64,000 nt of DNA from Hippophae tibetana (GCA_037013495.1 CM072803.1:20047501-20111500); one strand, 5' to 3'. Counted from the stretch's first letter, positions 36,314-49,778 are shown. Notes: generated from the sequence alone by a model not told the origin. Made by a program: numbers and translations.

Positions 36314-36663
36314 ACATTATTTATTTCATAAATCTATTTGAAAACAAATTAAATTTGTGTTATATAAATCATTCTTAATAGTAGTTTTGATATATTGTTT
36401 AAAAGTAATATCTAAATAATTGTTAGAAACTACGGGAGAATTTAAAAAAAATCCAAAAATGGTTATTTATCATTACTTTCATTTTTCAAAATAAAAAAGA
36501 TTAAATTGTTAAAACAATAACTAAAATATTAAGCTATTATATTAAAAGAATTATCGTACCACACCCTTGAACAAAACATTTATTTTCTCATTACTCGTTA
36601 GTGAACCATAATAGAAAATGTAAATTGACTTGTAAAGTCTCCTGCATATCATTATAGAAGGGC

Positions 36664-36694
<31 letters not shown>

Positions 36695-37950
36695 TATAAT
36701 TTTTTTCTATTATTTGAAATTTATTAAAATAACTGAATTTTTCATACATATAACTCAAATTTTATTTAATTTTATACATATTTAAATAAGTTATATATTA
36801 TTGAGTCATACCTTATCAATCATTATTTTTTTTCTCTATTAATAACATAAACTCCTATCATCTTATTTCAATGGTTTCGTGCTTGCATTTGTGCACAAAT
36901 AACTCTATTAATTTATTTAAATTAAAAAATTTGATATTATTAATTGTATTTGAATCAGATTAAATTAAAATATTGTATAATCTAATCATATTTAGATTGA
37001 AAAATATACAACCTATTTGTGTTACAATTGATAATTTTTATCTAATTTTGATTGAATTACTATTAAAATTATAAATAAATACATATTTTAATTTATAATT
37101 TATTATATTTAAATATTATACATAACACAATTATATTAAATTATTATTTTAGTTTAAAAATAAATATAAATTTTAAATCTCTATAATAATTCAATAATTA
37201 TCCAAGCATACTTCTTATTATTTTGATTTAATTAGTTATGACTATAGATAATAAATTTTGTTAAAAATACATCAATTTAAAATTTGAATGTTATGTATAT
37301 CATGATTTATGTATAAAAATAATTCATAAATAAATTTTAATATCAATAACATTATCTTACCTACAAAAATCTAATTTTCTTGAATTTAATTTGATTATAT
37401 GATCATATTAAATTTGAATTGAAATTTTCATATTTAATTATAATTAAATCATATTTAAATCGATAAAAACTAGATAATTTTAATAAGATGCTAATCCTAA
37501 CATGCATAATATAGGTCTTAATAATACTTAAATCTTAAATCTTAAATCAATTTATTTGAAAATCAATGCACATATTCTAAAAGAATGAAAAAGAATTTAG
37601 AAATTGAAGAAGACATTTGTTATTTTATTATTACTCATATTATATTTTTTGTATTTATTTTTATTAAAAATATTTTCATAAATTAAAAGTGCTTAAATTT
37701 TCAAAAGTGTATTCATTTATTTGAAAATATTTTCTATTCATATAAAAGTAATGGCATTTTAATTATAGTCTTCCCTCTTTTCCTTTTTTCTTCTTTTATG
37801 TTTATTCTTTAGTTATTTCTTTTTTTTTCTTTCACTTTACACTCTTTCTCACACTTCTATCTATTTGTATACAATTGTTTTTCATTTTATTTTCCACTAA
37901 ATACCTAAACATTAAAGCCTTTATTATAAATTCTAAATTTTAAACATTAA
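36314..37950. other. AT-rich spacer
   Basis: Contains a (TA)n run at about 36,664-36,690 and long AT-rich text. No gene or element is recognised. Confidence 0.5.
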
Positions 37951-38606
37951 GGTGGTATTTGATTCACATAATGAAATCGGAATCGAAATGAGAATGAAAA
38001 GGAAACAATGTTGTTTGATTTAACCATTGAAATCAAACAAGAAATCAGTATTACAGTGTTTGGTTTACCATTGAAATGTAATAGAAAAAACTGTAAATTA
38101 TCTTAATACTCCTATATTTAATAAAATTTAAATAATATTATTTAATTATTTTTTTTGTCAGACAAAATACATCATTAAAATCATTATTTTTCTAAATAGG
38201 ATTTAGGGTTTTGAGATTTGGGATTAGAGATTTAGGGATTTAGGGATTTGAGATTTAGGGTTTAAGGTTTAGGGTTAAAATTATTATTTTTCTAAATAGA
38301 ATTTAGAGTTTTGGGATTTATGATTTTAGGATTTTGGATTTTGGATTTTGGGATTTGAGATTTTGGGTTTTGGGATTTGGGATTTGGAGTTTTGGGTTTT
38401 GGGTTTTGGGATTTGGGATTTAGGATTTAGGATTTATGGCTTAGGGTTTTGGGTTTTAGGGTTTTGGGTTTTGGGATTTGAGTTTAGAGTTATATTTGGG
38501 GTGAGGTAAAATTGGAAAAAAAATTGAGATGAAAATAGAATTATGATTCCTAAAAGGAGGAGAAATTTTTTTGATTCCTTTCTATTCCTTCGAACCAAAC
38601 ACAACA
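37951..38606. mobile_element. PIF/Harbinger-type (Tourist-like) MITE
   Basis: Ends GGTGGTATTTGATTC and GAACCAAACACAACA are imperfect inverted repeats (about 11 of 15), similar to the GGTGTTTGGTTC class of PIF/Harbinger elements. Both sides are flanked by TAA (37,948-37,950 and 38,607-38,609), the 3-base TWA target of this superfamily. Subterminal text (gaatcgaaatgagaatga, and its counterpart attcctttctattcc) is also roughly inverted. It has no coding capacity. The middle is occupied by a degenerate tandem repeat. Confidence 0.65.
38203..38485 (+). repeat. Degenerate telomere-like tandem repeat
   Basis: About 280 bases of imperfect units such as TTTAGGG, TTTGGGA and TTTTGGG, with recurrent spacing of 7-8 bases. 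It resembles plant telomere repeat (TTTAGGG) but varies too much to be recent telomere DNA. It lies inside the MITE at 37,951-38,606. Long reading frames here, such as one rich in NPKTQ on the minus strand, are by-products of the repeat. Confidence 0.75.
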
Positions 38607-38609
38607 TAA

Positions 38610-39791
38610 ATACTAAAACTTGAATCATAAATTTTGAAAAATAGAGAAAAATATAAAAACAATAAGTAAAAAAGAGAAAATAGTAATAAATAATTAAAAT
38701 ATTCTTTAATTTTCAATGTAACTTAAATCTTTATCTTATAATGGAACTTAAATCAATATTAATCGATCATATTTTACTATTTTTTTAATAAATATTCCTA
38801 ACTTTTTTGATGCTGTACATATTCTAAACTTTTCAATATCACTTAATCAACTAATATACAAATTATATTAAATATCCCATTATATATATATATATATATA
38901 TATATATGAGGTTAAAAATAAAAATGAAAAAGATTATGACTACAACTATTAAAAAAAAATTATCTGAAGTGATGCGCTATACGTATAATCCAAATGAATG
39001 AACCCAAAAACAAAAAGTTACGAATATGCAAATAAAGATATATGGTGTAAATTAATAAGCTTGATTAGATTCTTGTTCTACTCCAATCTCCACTAGGAAA
39101 TCCGAAATCCATTATTCATAACTTTAATATTATTGCGCCATATCCATGCACTTTACCTTTCGCACAAACAATCATTGGAGATGACACATATCACAATAAC
39201 TATATAAGAGTGGTAAAGTTTCCATTAGGGGGGCAAAAGAGTGACAATATGAGTCATAATTGTTGTCTTATTGTCTGAAGCCCTAACATAACTTTCCTTC
39301 ATCAAGTAGAAAAGTTAAAGAACGTTTGTAGATTGATTGGCTCAATTAAACTAGCTAGTTGCTACAATTCCTAGTCATAACTCACTAAATGAACTTATTA
39401 AAGATAATCACTTTTTAATATCATGTTTTAGAATGGAAACTTAACATCAAAGAGAATAATAATAGAAATAGAATTCAATAAAAATAATATTATTATTATT
39501 ATTATTATTATATTCGTTTGAACAATTGAATCAAAATAATAATAAACATTAAAATAAAATTTATAAAATTATAAACGAAATAAAATTAAAAAATATTTTT
39601 TTTAAATAAGATAAAATGACTTATCAAATATGAACTAATGGAATGTAATGTCAAAATCCAAATACTTAAAGATTGATGCGTCTTTATTTCTTTTTATGAT
39701 ATTGGAATCAAAGTCATCCAGATATGTACATATTACATTTTAGTATCAACAAAATCCATATGCTATTTTTTAAAATGTTGATGATTAAAAC
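38610..39791. other. Spacer 3' of the ZIP6-type gene
   Basis: Contains a (TA)n run at about 38,881-38,907 and a (TTA)n run near 39,488-39,512. A less AT-rich stretch at about 39,060-39,340 has a TATA-like ctatataag (39,199-39,207), but no exon is recognised. Confidence 0.4.
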
Positions 39792-42265
39792 CTAAGCCCA
39801 AATGGCTAGAATAGACATTGATGTAGAGCCAAGAGCTAGAGCAATAAAAGAAGCCTTTTTCAACCATGAAACAGAGCTCATAAGTTTGTTTTGGAAGAAA
39901 TCAAGAGCTATAAGATCAACTAAACCCATGTAGATTAGTATACCAGATGATAAAGATCCCAACAAACCTTCCATGATCAAGGCATTAGGGTTACTATCAT
40001 CATAACCAGTGGCTGAGAACAAGATTATCCCCAATATTATTCCCATTGGAGTTGTCACTGCAAACATGAAGCACATATATGCCGTTGTTCCAAAGCTAAA
40101 TCCCGCCTACAAAACAATTCAAAAAAAAAATTCTTTTTTTTTAAATCACAAGCAAAAAGACCCCTTAAAGATCATGAAGAATTATTGTTCAAACTAACTT
40201 CTTGGATCTTCAGGTGTTTGTTTGAACCATGGGGTAAGATGTCTTTCTTAGTTTGTGAAAATGAACACTTTAGTATTTATTTTTTTAAAATATGCACCGT
40301 AGCTTCCTTATTTATTTTAAAGTTACATATCAAATTTATTTTAATTTAATTATTTCAATATGACTTATTTAGACATATAAAAATCATTTGACACTAAATA
40401 AAATAATGGATAAATTTTATCAATACTAAAATATTTATTTTTCTTCCAACAATCAACAAAGCTTAATTATTTTAAGTAAAGATAAATTTACCTCTTATTT
40501 ATGGTATCACATGATTTTTACATATTTAAATTATTATCAAATTAAAATAATTAATCTAAAACGAACTTATTCAAGCCTTGAAAATAAATAAGATAATTCA
40601 CTAATCTTATTAGGGAATTAAAATTTAACATAAGCAACACCAAATTCCCATCAAATACACTTTGGATGATATTGCCTTATATATTGAATAAATAATGACT
40701 TTTGTTCATTCTAGTTAGTACTTTCCAATTACTTCAAAGCAACACTCTCTTTAAAAAAATTGAAAGAACAGAAAAAAAAAACAAAGGAAGATATATAGCA
40801 AGATTTTAAAATTTTGTGACACTTTATGTGTAACCAATAATTAGCAAACACATGAACAAAATAACATTTTTTCCTACTATTTTCTCCACATTTTTAGTCA
40901 CTTTTATTCACAAGCATATTAATGTTACATACAAATGATACAACAAAAACGATAAAAGAAAATTGAACTCGTATTTTAATTTAGTTTTAAAAAAAAATCT
41001 ACAATAAAAAAAATAACAACAACACTAAAGCAACAATCTTTTTCATTTAGTTTCCGAATATCATAATTGGATCAAGATTATTAATTAATCTTTTCAAGGA
41101 ATTGACTCTAAGACATTCTAATAAATAAATTAGAATTGAATCTCAGAAGACTCCCTATGGTGTAACGTTTTCTTATTTTAATATATTTGCGACATAGACA
41201 TATTTAGACAAGGGTCATTGAAACAACTAGCATTCCTTATCTGCTAGAAGAAATATATAGGCTCTCCCTTAAATCTAAGTGGTAGTCAAAATTCTTTAAT
41301 CACTCAAAAATATAATTAAATAGAATCTAAGTTAAGTAATTAACGTTAAATAATCTTAATAAATACAACTTTAAGCCTTTTCCCTTTAAGAGTTTAGTAC
41401 CCAAAAACAAAAATGTACTGAAAATTTGAAAAATGCTCACATAAAAATGATAGAAGCTATAAGTTGAAACCAGAAATTAGTAAACATCTCTGCATAAATA
41501 AAACAAGTGCATTGAGCAAATCATTTTATCAAACACTTGGAAGAGGGGTGTCTTATCGTGTCGTGTCTATATAAAGTATTTGATTAAGTTTACCTGAGCA
41601 ATGCAACCGCCAAGACCCATGCCTTCAAAAATCTGATGAAAAGCCAAAGCAGCAACCAAAGGCCTAATAGTACATTGATTCTGAGACATACCCATTGTCG
41701 CTCCAATTATCACAGAATGAAAAATTATACCAATTTCCAAAACTTGCGAAACCATTTTCTGTTTCAATTTTATCATCTCTTCAACCTCTCTCTCTACTCC
41801 CAATTCAAACCTCACTTCCTCTGATTTCTTCACTCCAAGCTCCCCTTGATTAACCACCGGCTCGTAATTGTGACCATGACTGTGTTGTTCCACATGTGAG
41901 CTCGCCGTGAGATCCACCAATAGCCCAAGTAAAGCTCCGACTAAAGTCACCAGTCCGGCGAAAGGGAAGTCCTTCCATGGATGTTTGGAAGCCACGTGGC
42001 AATCGGAGAGAGCTTCGAAGGCTTCGGGAAGTACGTGGACGAGTGAAGTGGAGAGAATTACTCCAGCTGCGAAGCACTTTATTACTAGAATCGCTTTGTC
42101 GTAAATGGGTTTTCCATGGAAGTAACGAGCGAGGAAGACTGGTGATGATATGCCGATTATGCTTGTGATGAAGATGATGATCAGAGAGAGGAATTTCAGT
42201 TGAAGAGCTGCGTGGCTATCTCGGCACGAGTCTGTTCGGGTCGGGTCTGATACACATACCGTCAT
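39792..42265 (-). CDS. ZIP6: ZIP6-type zinc/iron transporter (two exons, 328 residues)
   Basis: Exon 1 is 42,265-41,594 (224 codons); exon 2 is 40,106-39,792 (104 codons plus stop). The 1,487-base intron has GT and AG ends. ZIP proteins carry Zn2+, Fe2+ and similar ions into the cytosol through eight membrane helices. Visible helices: residues 24-47, 58-82, 99-118, 172-194 and 201-222 in exon 1, and three in exon 2. A short His-rich loop (residues 124-132, HVEQHSHGH) follows helix 3. The metal-site residues are present: His183 in helix 4 (FHSVIIG), His210 and Glu214 in helix 5 (FHQIFEG). The segments [53 protein letters not shown] and the C-terminal SILAIWA match the ZIP6 branch best, from memory of the Arabidopsis protein (about 341 residues). 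Start context AACAATGAC is good. I saw no zinc-deficiency element (RTGTCGACAY) upstream. Confidence 0.93.
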
Positions 42266-42289
42266 TGTTGGGCAGAATTTAATGAAAGA

Positions 42290-44500
42290 TAACAGAGCAA
42301 GAACAGAGAGAGAGAGAGAAGTTTTACAGTTTTTGTCTGAGATATGGACTCGTGAATCGTGGCTTTGTAGAACAAGAATGAGAGAGAACTGATCGATTGG
42401 TGTGGACTTTGACTATAAGAGGAAGTTTTTTTCTTTTTTTTTTTAAATATATATATATATAATAAATATTCATTAAATTTTAATTAAATTTATACATAAT
42501 TTTTAAATATTGAGTTATTAAATTTTTAAAATTTCATAAATAATTACTATTAAAATACATATATATAAATAAATAATTTCAAATTTAGGTATGAATTTTC
42601 AAAAAATTTAAATATCAAATTTTATATTTTAAAATTTTAAAAATATATATAAATTTAATTGTCTATCATATATTTTAACCTAACAAAAAATTAAGATATC
42701 ATTTTTTTCTTTAGGAAGATATAAATTTATTAAATAATGTAGTAGGTTGATTAAATATATATTATAATTAGTTTTATAAAATTATACTTATGATACTTTT
42801 ATAATATATAATATTATTGTTATTCTTTTGGGCTTTCTAATTTTTCCTATCAAAAGTTACTTATAGTCTAATATAAAGAATCGTGAAAGAAAATTTCTAA
42901 ATCCCTCATTATTAATTAAACAAATTATAAATAATATCAAATAAAAATCAAAACCAAGGTCAAAATTACATTATGCCTGTATTTTTTTCAATATATCCAT
43001 CTTTTAATAATTTAAAAAACTTCATCCTATTGAAATACTGTTTAATGTTATATTTTATTTATTTATTTTCGTTCATTTGAATAACAATAAAATTTATTTT
43101 TTATTTATTTACATTTTTATCTTTGTACTCGAAGCTTTTATTCAAACCTAACATAATAATAATATTTTTAAGATCTATTATAACTTTAACTATAATTTTA
43201 ACTTAACGGTTACTTTTAAATCTTCAAATTTAATAACAAATACTAATCATGCATAAAGTATTAATTTGAAACTAGTTACTTTGCTAATGACATCATACAT
43301 AGTAAAAGTCTCCTCTTAAGTAACTGAATTGTAAGAATATTTATCTTTCAGAAATACACTTACAAGTAAATTATATTCAAACTACATATTTGGTTTAATT
43401 GAAAAAAAAAAGAACAGTATGTATAAACATTTATTAATTAATTATACTTTTATTTGAGAAAAATATAACTTTAATAATTTTAAAAATAATTGTGATAGAT
43501 TACATCTTAAATATGCAATTTTTTAAATATATATAAAAGGTAAAATAAACAACTACTAATAACATTTTTCAAAAAAAAAAAAAAGAAGGACTAAACTTCA
43601 AACTACTTGAGCTCTCACTGTCTTCCGCCTCTGTGCAAGGATACTTTAATTTTACAAAGTAAAGATATATGTGTTTATTATGGACTTTAAATAGCATATG
43701 GTTTTTCATTTTATTTTATCAAAGTTATTCTTAATTTAGCCTAGTGTGAATGTAGAGGAACCTTTTAAAATGATCACTATTAGTGGAAAAAGTTACAAAT
43801 AATATTTTAAGTGAGTCTTAAAATCAAAACTTTTAAATAATGCACGTTACTTTTATAGCTAAACTAGTAGTGATGAGGCTACCATGAGTTATTAGAAAAA
43901 AAAATATTTTTTATAATATAAGTTGTGTTACGGTTATAATTATATAAAAATAATTATTAATTAAAATATTATAATTTATTTTTTTAACTTATAATTAACT
44001 AATTTATTAATATTATAACTTATTATTATTTTTTTAATTTTAAAGACTTCATTGAAATTACAGTAAAATGAGGTCATCTAAATTCCTATCGTGCATCTAT
44101 GGCTTCATCGTCCATTAATGCTAGTATGATTCGTGGATTTTCCATTTACCTAATTATTATTTGTTTTGCTAAAGTTAGTGGAAAAAAAGCTGCCGTGAAC
44201 TATTTATATTCGTGTTGTACCTTTTTTTATTCTTTCTATTATTTAGTGTGACATGTTTTTGTTATATTTTACAATCACATCCAATGTGTGACGTCAATTT
44301 TTATTACGCGAAACACGCAAAACATGGAATAATTAAAATTGTTTATTGTCTAATTCGTAGAAAATTGTTCATGACTAATTTGTAGAAAATTTTCCATGGA
44401 CTAATATATATCTAAAATGATTCAGTTTAATGAAAATAATAATAATAATTTTAAATATGAGTAAATATATATGATTTAATATTAGTTATATATATATATA
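42290..44500. other. Upstream region of the ZIP6-type gene and AT-rich spacer
   Basis: The first 100 bases or so, on the minus strand, are a CT-rich 5' leader (several CTCTCTCT runs near 42,308-42,325). A W-box core, TTGAC, lies at about 42,408 (+). The rest is AT-rich with no gene seen. Near 44,340-44,405 a roughly 27-base unit (taat-cgtagaaaatt) is repeated two or three times. Confidence 0.4.
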
Positions 44501-47400
44501 TTATAATATTATAGATAAATGTATTATTATATATCAGATATATATTATCATGTATTAAAAAGTTATAATAGTAAAAACATTAACTAAAAGTGTGATCGTA
44601 TCTAAAGTATAAGAGGTTTGTTCGAGTATGCTTTAAAGTGTAATGTGTGGACATGATACAAGGTTTTAGCATTATGTCTTATGGCTAATGTGCTATGAAA
44701 GACCAAACAATTGTTAATACATTATACTTAAACATATAATCTACTCCTTAACTTATGTTGTTAACTTGATACTTATTCTCAACAAACGATCCTCTTCATT
44801 TGAGTCGATTTGTACGATTTCAATTTTTTCTATAGTGATTGAACGGACTAAACACTTTTTGCCTAAGCATTGTTAGGATAGCTCATAGTTGCTACTTTGG
44901 GGCAATTTCTTTCTTGGTAGCGTTGTAACAATTTCTAACTTTTCTTTGTCACCATTTATTTCTTACTAGAATTGGGTTATAATAAACTGGGATGTCAATT
45001 ACCACAAAATTCATCATTATATTGGAACCGATTTTCATGATTAGCAGTACCGTGATCCCAACAACATATTTAATGTTGTTGTTAAATCCTACCAAAGGTA
45101 TCTTCTTTTTGGCAATATCACAATCTTTCACCCCCAATACTTACATGATTGCAAGAAAGGAGATTTATTGAACTCCCAATGTCAACTAGAATTCTACAAA
45201 CATCAAATAATTCAACTCGAAGTGTGATCACCAAAGGATCCTCATGCAGAGATGATGTTTCATCATTATTGGTGAAAGTGATAGGAGCTGATGGCAAACC
45301 CTCACGTAAATTTTAAATAAAAAGGCCTTCGTGTACTTCTCGTATATATATGTTTCTTGCATTGTTAGAGGTACCATTAAGTTTGGGTTCTCTATAAATA
45401 GAGTGTATAGTTCTCACATTGTCTTCATTACACATATTTGTCCTATTGTCGGGTGATATAGGTAGCCTTAACACTTGTCGTTGTGGTTAGTGCTCATATC
45501 TTCTATTATTATTTTCCCCAAGGTCTCCCAAGAAACCTCTAAACAATAAGTCCTCGATTTCCTTCTTCAAGTGTCTCCAATCTTTTATTTTATGTCCGAT
45601 ATTTTTGTAAAAAGTGCACAATTTAGAAGTCTCTTAAGATGCTCTCATTTTTATGGCCATCTAGCATTCTGCTCATTCTTCATTCTCAGCGCAACCTAAG
45701 TTAAGCTTACTCTTAAGAGCAGACCTATAAAAGACGAGATTTCTATTCCTGAAGGCCCAAAATTTCTTAACCATTGGTTTCTACTTTGTAGTTCGTGGTA
45801 AAACATAATTTCTTATGGCCGTCATTTTATCCTGTATCATTTTTCTTTTATCCATCAATGTGATGCTTCCAAAGTTTCCTTCCATTTTCCTACCAAACCT
45901 AAGCTCAAGCTTAAGGTCAACAAATTTTCTTGCTTTATGATAAATTTTTGTTAATTCTACAAACAAGTTTGAACTCCTTAACAAATCTCTCCTGAATGCC
46001 TCAATCATAATTGAATTGGCATAATTTGTTATTTCCAGCTTCCCCTCATTGAATATCTTTATGTACTCTTCCATAAATTCATCATTTCCTTAAGTAATTG
46101 AGAAAAGATTGTAAGGATCCTTTCTCATGGGTTTGTTGCTTGTATAGTTAGTGATGAACAATTTTACAAATTATATGAAGGAGGTAATAGTACTCGGTGA
46201 AAGAATGTTGAACCATTTCTACGCTCCGTCACACAGGATAGTTGCAAAGAGTTTACACATCATGGAATCTATTTTGTCTTGAGTGTGACTTACTGAGCTC
46301 ATAGTTGTTTTAAAGTGGAGTATTTACATCACAAGATTTTTTATTTCTTGATAATCAAGGCATTTGGGAGCACTAAATTTTGTGGGTGACTCACTTTGTT
46401 CTATTTCATCACAAGATGGGGACATACATAGTTTTTCATAATCTCTTTCAATATCGTGATGAGATTTACCCTCATCTTATTTCCTTTTTTTTTCTCAAGA
46501 GCTTGAAAACGTATCTCCCACAACCTTCTTCTTCTAGCAACTGCTCATAGTTATATCGAGATGCCTCTCACTCTAATCAGACTGGTTATACCTCAGCTTA
46601 AACATTATGGTACAATACATCTTACACTAGGTTCTCTCCAATTCTTATGGGTTCATCTATTCCTAGTATCACCTCGTTAATTTCTTTGGTTAATTTCACA
46701 ATATGGCTTACTTTTGGAGTATATTCCAGTGTGCTAACCCAGTTCGCTCGAACGCATAACTCTCCATTTTCTTCTCTCATATCCTCGAGCTCTCTTCTAT
46801 AATCGAAGAGTTATTTATAAAGTCAATGTGAGGATTGGCCTCTTGAAGAGCATTTTTAACAAGCCCAAGAATCCTTCTCCGAGCACCTTAACACAACCTC
46901 ATTCTATAGGTCCAACTTATTAGCCAATCTCATTCCTTTCTTTGCTCTGGTACCAACCATTTTTGGTGCAAGTCATTGATAGAATACTAGAATAATAAGT
47001 ATATAACTTGGGATAAATTTTGATAAATACAAGATTATAAGTTAAAAGCTCAACCTTTTATCCTGAGCTCCACACTAGTCGTCAAAATATTAGGAATGAC
47101 TTAATTTAGAATGAAAAACTAGAGAGATATTATAAATATAAGTGAAGGTATCTGATTTAGTATCAATTAGATGTACACGTGTATTAGGATGTTATAATAA
47201 TAAAAGAATTAAGCGTGATCATAACAAAAGTTCGAGCTGATTGTTTTGGGCTTATGCTTGGAATGTCTAGGTGTAATGTTTGGGTATGATCGAAGGTTCG
47301 AGCACTATAATTCATGACTCAAACATTATGAAAAGTTAGGGTATAGATCGTACCTTATGATCAAGCAATATAATAAGACTTTAAATAAATATTAAAAAAA
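44500..47400 (-). mobile_element. Ty3/gypsy gag-protease remnant, broken
   Basis: On the minus strand: a primer-binding-like TGGTACCAGAGC (46,955-46,944), a gag block (about 46,080-45,780, including MEEYIKIFNEGKLEI), a zinc-finger-like block near 45,560-45,620 and a protease-like block near 45,160-45,300 (ending in RILVDIGSSINLL). No reverse transcriptase or integrase is seen. LTR-like segments lie at about 44,545-44,784 and 47,165-47,370 and are only loosely alike, so the element is old. It is broken, with many breaks, and either lost pol or belongs to a short derivative family. Confidence 0.7.
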
Positions 47401-48765
47401 CATAGATTTAAATCATTAAATGTACATGTGTAATGAGTATATAAATAGTTATTAAAAAAATAAAATGCTAATTGCCATTAATTTTAATTTTGATTGGACA
47501 AAGTAAAATCTACACCAATCTTTAGTTCAACTAAATTTTATTATCTTATTATAAATGAATATAAATTTATGATATATAATATTTTCATTTTTGAGCTCGG
47601 CGACATAAGATTTTTATACGTACACTTTAGTAAAGGAAACAAATAAATGTAAAATGTAAGAAAAAAAAATGAGATTTGTAATGGTTACATAAAATTGTCT
47701 ATATTAAAAAATATATATAGAAAATTTAGTAGCAAATAAAAATCTATAGAAAATAATATTAAACTACTTTACTTAATCCGACAGCATTCTTCTTGTTATT
47801 TTTTCCCCTTTAGTTTTTATATAACTTAATTATTTATATATTTTTAATTTTAATTTCCTAAAAAATATTTGTTTTTATGTAATGAAAAAAAATGTACCAC
47901 ATTTTTATCTAACAAAAAAATATATTTTTATGTTATATGAAATACAATATATATATATATATTATGTAAAAAATATTAAAAATAAAACTCTATTCAATTA
48001 AACGTTATTTTAGCTTAGATGGAATGAATTTTTTTTTTTTTGACGGAACAATTGAAAATTCTTGTCGAGGATGCAAAATCACTTGTTTAAGTTAAGTTGT
48101 GAAAAATGAGGAGTAGATGACGACATGGCTTCAAAATTATTGCAGAAAGTAAAATTGGAAAGAAGTAAAAGGGCACTAGCGATAATAAGAATAGGTAGGC
48201 AAATACATTTCGGAGGAATATTCTTAATACAATTTATTATATAATATTATAATAACAAGCATAACAATTCTTTTAATTACAAAAATAACTTTATTTATGG
48301 CTATTTACATGAAACAAACAGTACCCCAACTTCAGTAAGCTACACAACTGTTAAAAGGGATTCAACTAAATAACAACAAAACTAGAGAGACATGCATAAA
48401 AAAATTCATTTCTCAACCATCTATAAGACACATTAATTTCTTATTTTTTATTTATCAAATTTTTCAAAACTTGTCAAAATAGAGTTACAAAAAAACAAGC
48501 TAGCAAACCTAAAACAATAACGAAACAAAGAAGCAAACAATAAAACATAAGGTAAAGAAAAGCTCTTATCAATAGATTAGGAAAAAACTAGAACCAGACA
48601 TCATACTACTACAAAAAAGCAAAGACAATTATCATGCCAAGAACATGCATGCTCATGGTACTTGCACTACCAACAACCTTAGAATGATTCTCAATCAAAT
48701 TTGTAAAGGAAGTAACGTATTCAAGTCCTTTTCTATGGTGTTTCTTTCCCTAATTTAAACCCGTA
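47400..48765. other. AT-rich spacer
   Basis: No gene recognised. Contains poly-A and poly-T tracts and a short (TA)n run near 47,950. A lone tactactacaaaaaagc at 48,604-48,620 resembles a CACTA end but is not backed by matching interior sequence. Confidence 0.4.
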
Positions 48766-49024
48766 AGACACGTGGAACCGACGCTACACATGGACGTAGC
48801 CGGTTGACACCTGGAACCGATGCTATCCACGTAGCATAGCGTCAGTTGACGTGGTGAACCGACGCTACCTCCACGCATAGCGTCGGTTTGACACGTCAAC
48901 CGACGTTACATCCTACGTGGATAGCGTCGGTTCTACACCGAATCGACTTTAAACCAATTTAAAGTCGGTTTTTAGAAAAAATAGATTTTACGTATCGACT
49001 TAAATACATATTTTTGTAGTAGTG
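48766..49024 (-). mobile_element. Truncated CACTA transposon, copy 3
   Basis: The right end ATTTTTGTAGTAGTG (49,010-49,024) and the preceding 240 bases match copies 1 and 2, including about seven direct or inverted copies of AGCGTCGGTT-like motifs at 48,777-48,932. The other end is missing, so target duplications cannot be checked. It is the third member of this family in the window and interrupts or abuts the zinc-knuckle pseudogene on its right. Confidence 0.8.
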
Positions 49025-49129
49025 ACATGAGTTAAACTTTCTTCCTTGTAAAATCCTCAAAGGATGAACTGAACTGGAAGTCATCAACCTTAGCAGGAGC
49101 AGCAAACAAAGAATCAACAATTCTTGCAA

Positions 49130-49725
49130 TCATATTCACAAGCTAGCACTCCTCATTTAACATGATTAGGAACATGCATGTTCATTCCTACCCTAATACA
49201 ATCACCAAAAGCAAAACAATCATCCTCAACAACACAACAAAATTGAACATCTTGATCTAACTTACCCCAAAAGAAACAAAAACGAGGCAGACTCTTGAAC
49301 TAGAAATCAACCCATACATTTGTCTTCTTGAAAGGAACCCAGACACCAAGATACAAAGAATATTCAAATCCAGCAAGAATCTCTCACGAATAGATTGTAT
49401 AGGATCCATTTAATAAAGAATATTTATCAACCTCCAAAACATTCTTAACAAATTTGGAAACGATACCAGTACTCCTCCAATCCAACAAGAAATTATGGAT
49501 TTACATCCAAATTCGGGTGGAATTGAAATTAAGACTAGATTGGGAAATAATTGCATACAAACACTTTACAATTTTCAAAACTTCTTGGAGCTCACTACAA
49601 CACCATCGCAAGTGATATGCTTTATTTGTTAAGTGCATAATTACTTTAAAAAGTTGTTCAATATGATATAAAATGTAAGGAAAGAAGACAAATATTTGTG
49701 TCATGTGTATTATTGATGTACGCAT
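49130..49725 (-). pseudogene. DUF4283/zinc-knuckle (zf-CCHC_4) gene fragment
   Basis: On the minus strand, reading downstream from about 49,500, are IVSKFVKNVLEVDKYSLLNG, LGVWVPFKKTNVWVDF and, after an in-frame stop, FKSLPRFCFFWGKLDQDVQF. This is the typical order of plant DUF4283 proteins, in which VWVDF is followed by LPRFCFxCGxLGH. A zinc-binding cysteine is replaced by tryptophan (FCFFWGKL) and the Gly-His of the knuckle is replaced. These proteins are encoded by L1-type LINEs and by domesticated host families; I cannot tell which this was. Upstream text (49,500-49,725) may be the beginning of the same reading. The fragment is not functional. Confidence 0.65.
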
Positions 49726-49778
49726 AAAATTGTTACAAAAATCTTTTTTTGTAAAACTAAAAGGGATGATGAGGTAAC

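Noticed and set aside
38434-38628. 64-codon frame rich in NPKTQ on the minus strand
   Set aside because: A by-product of the telomere-like tandem repeat.
41850-42168. Several frames of 62-75 codons overlapping the ZIP6-type exon
   Set aside because: Shadows of the real exon in other frames or on the other strand.
48604-48620. Possible left end of the third CACTA copy (tactactacaaaaaagc)
   Set aside because: The sequence just inside it does not match the other copies, and no matching 3-base duplication could be established.
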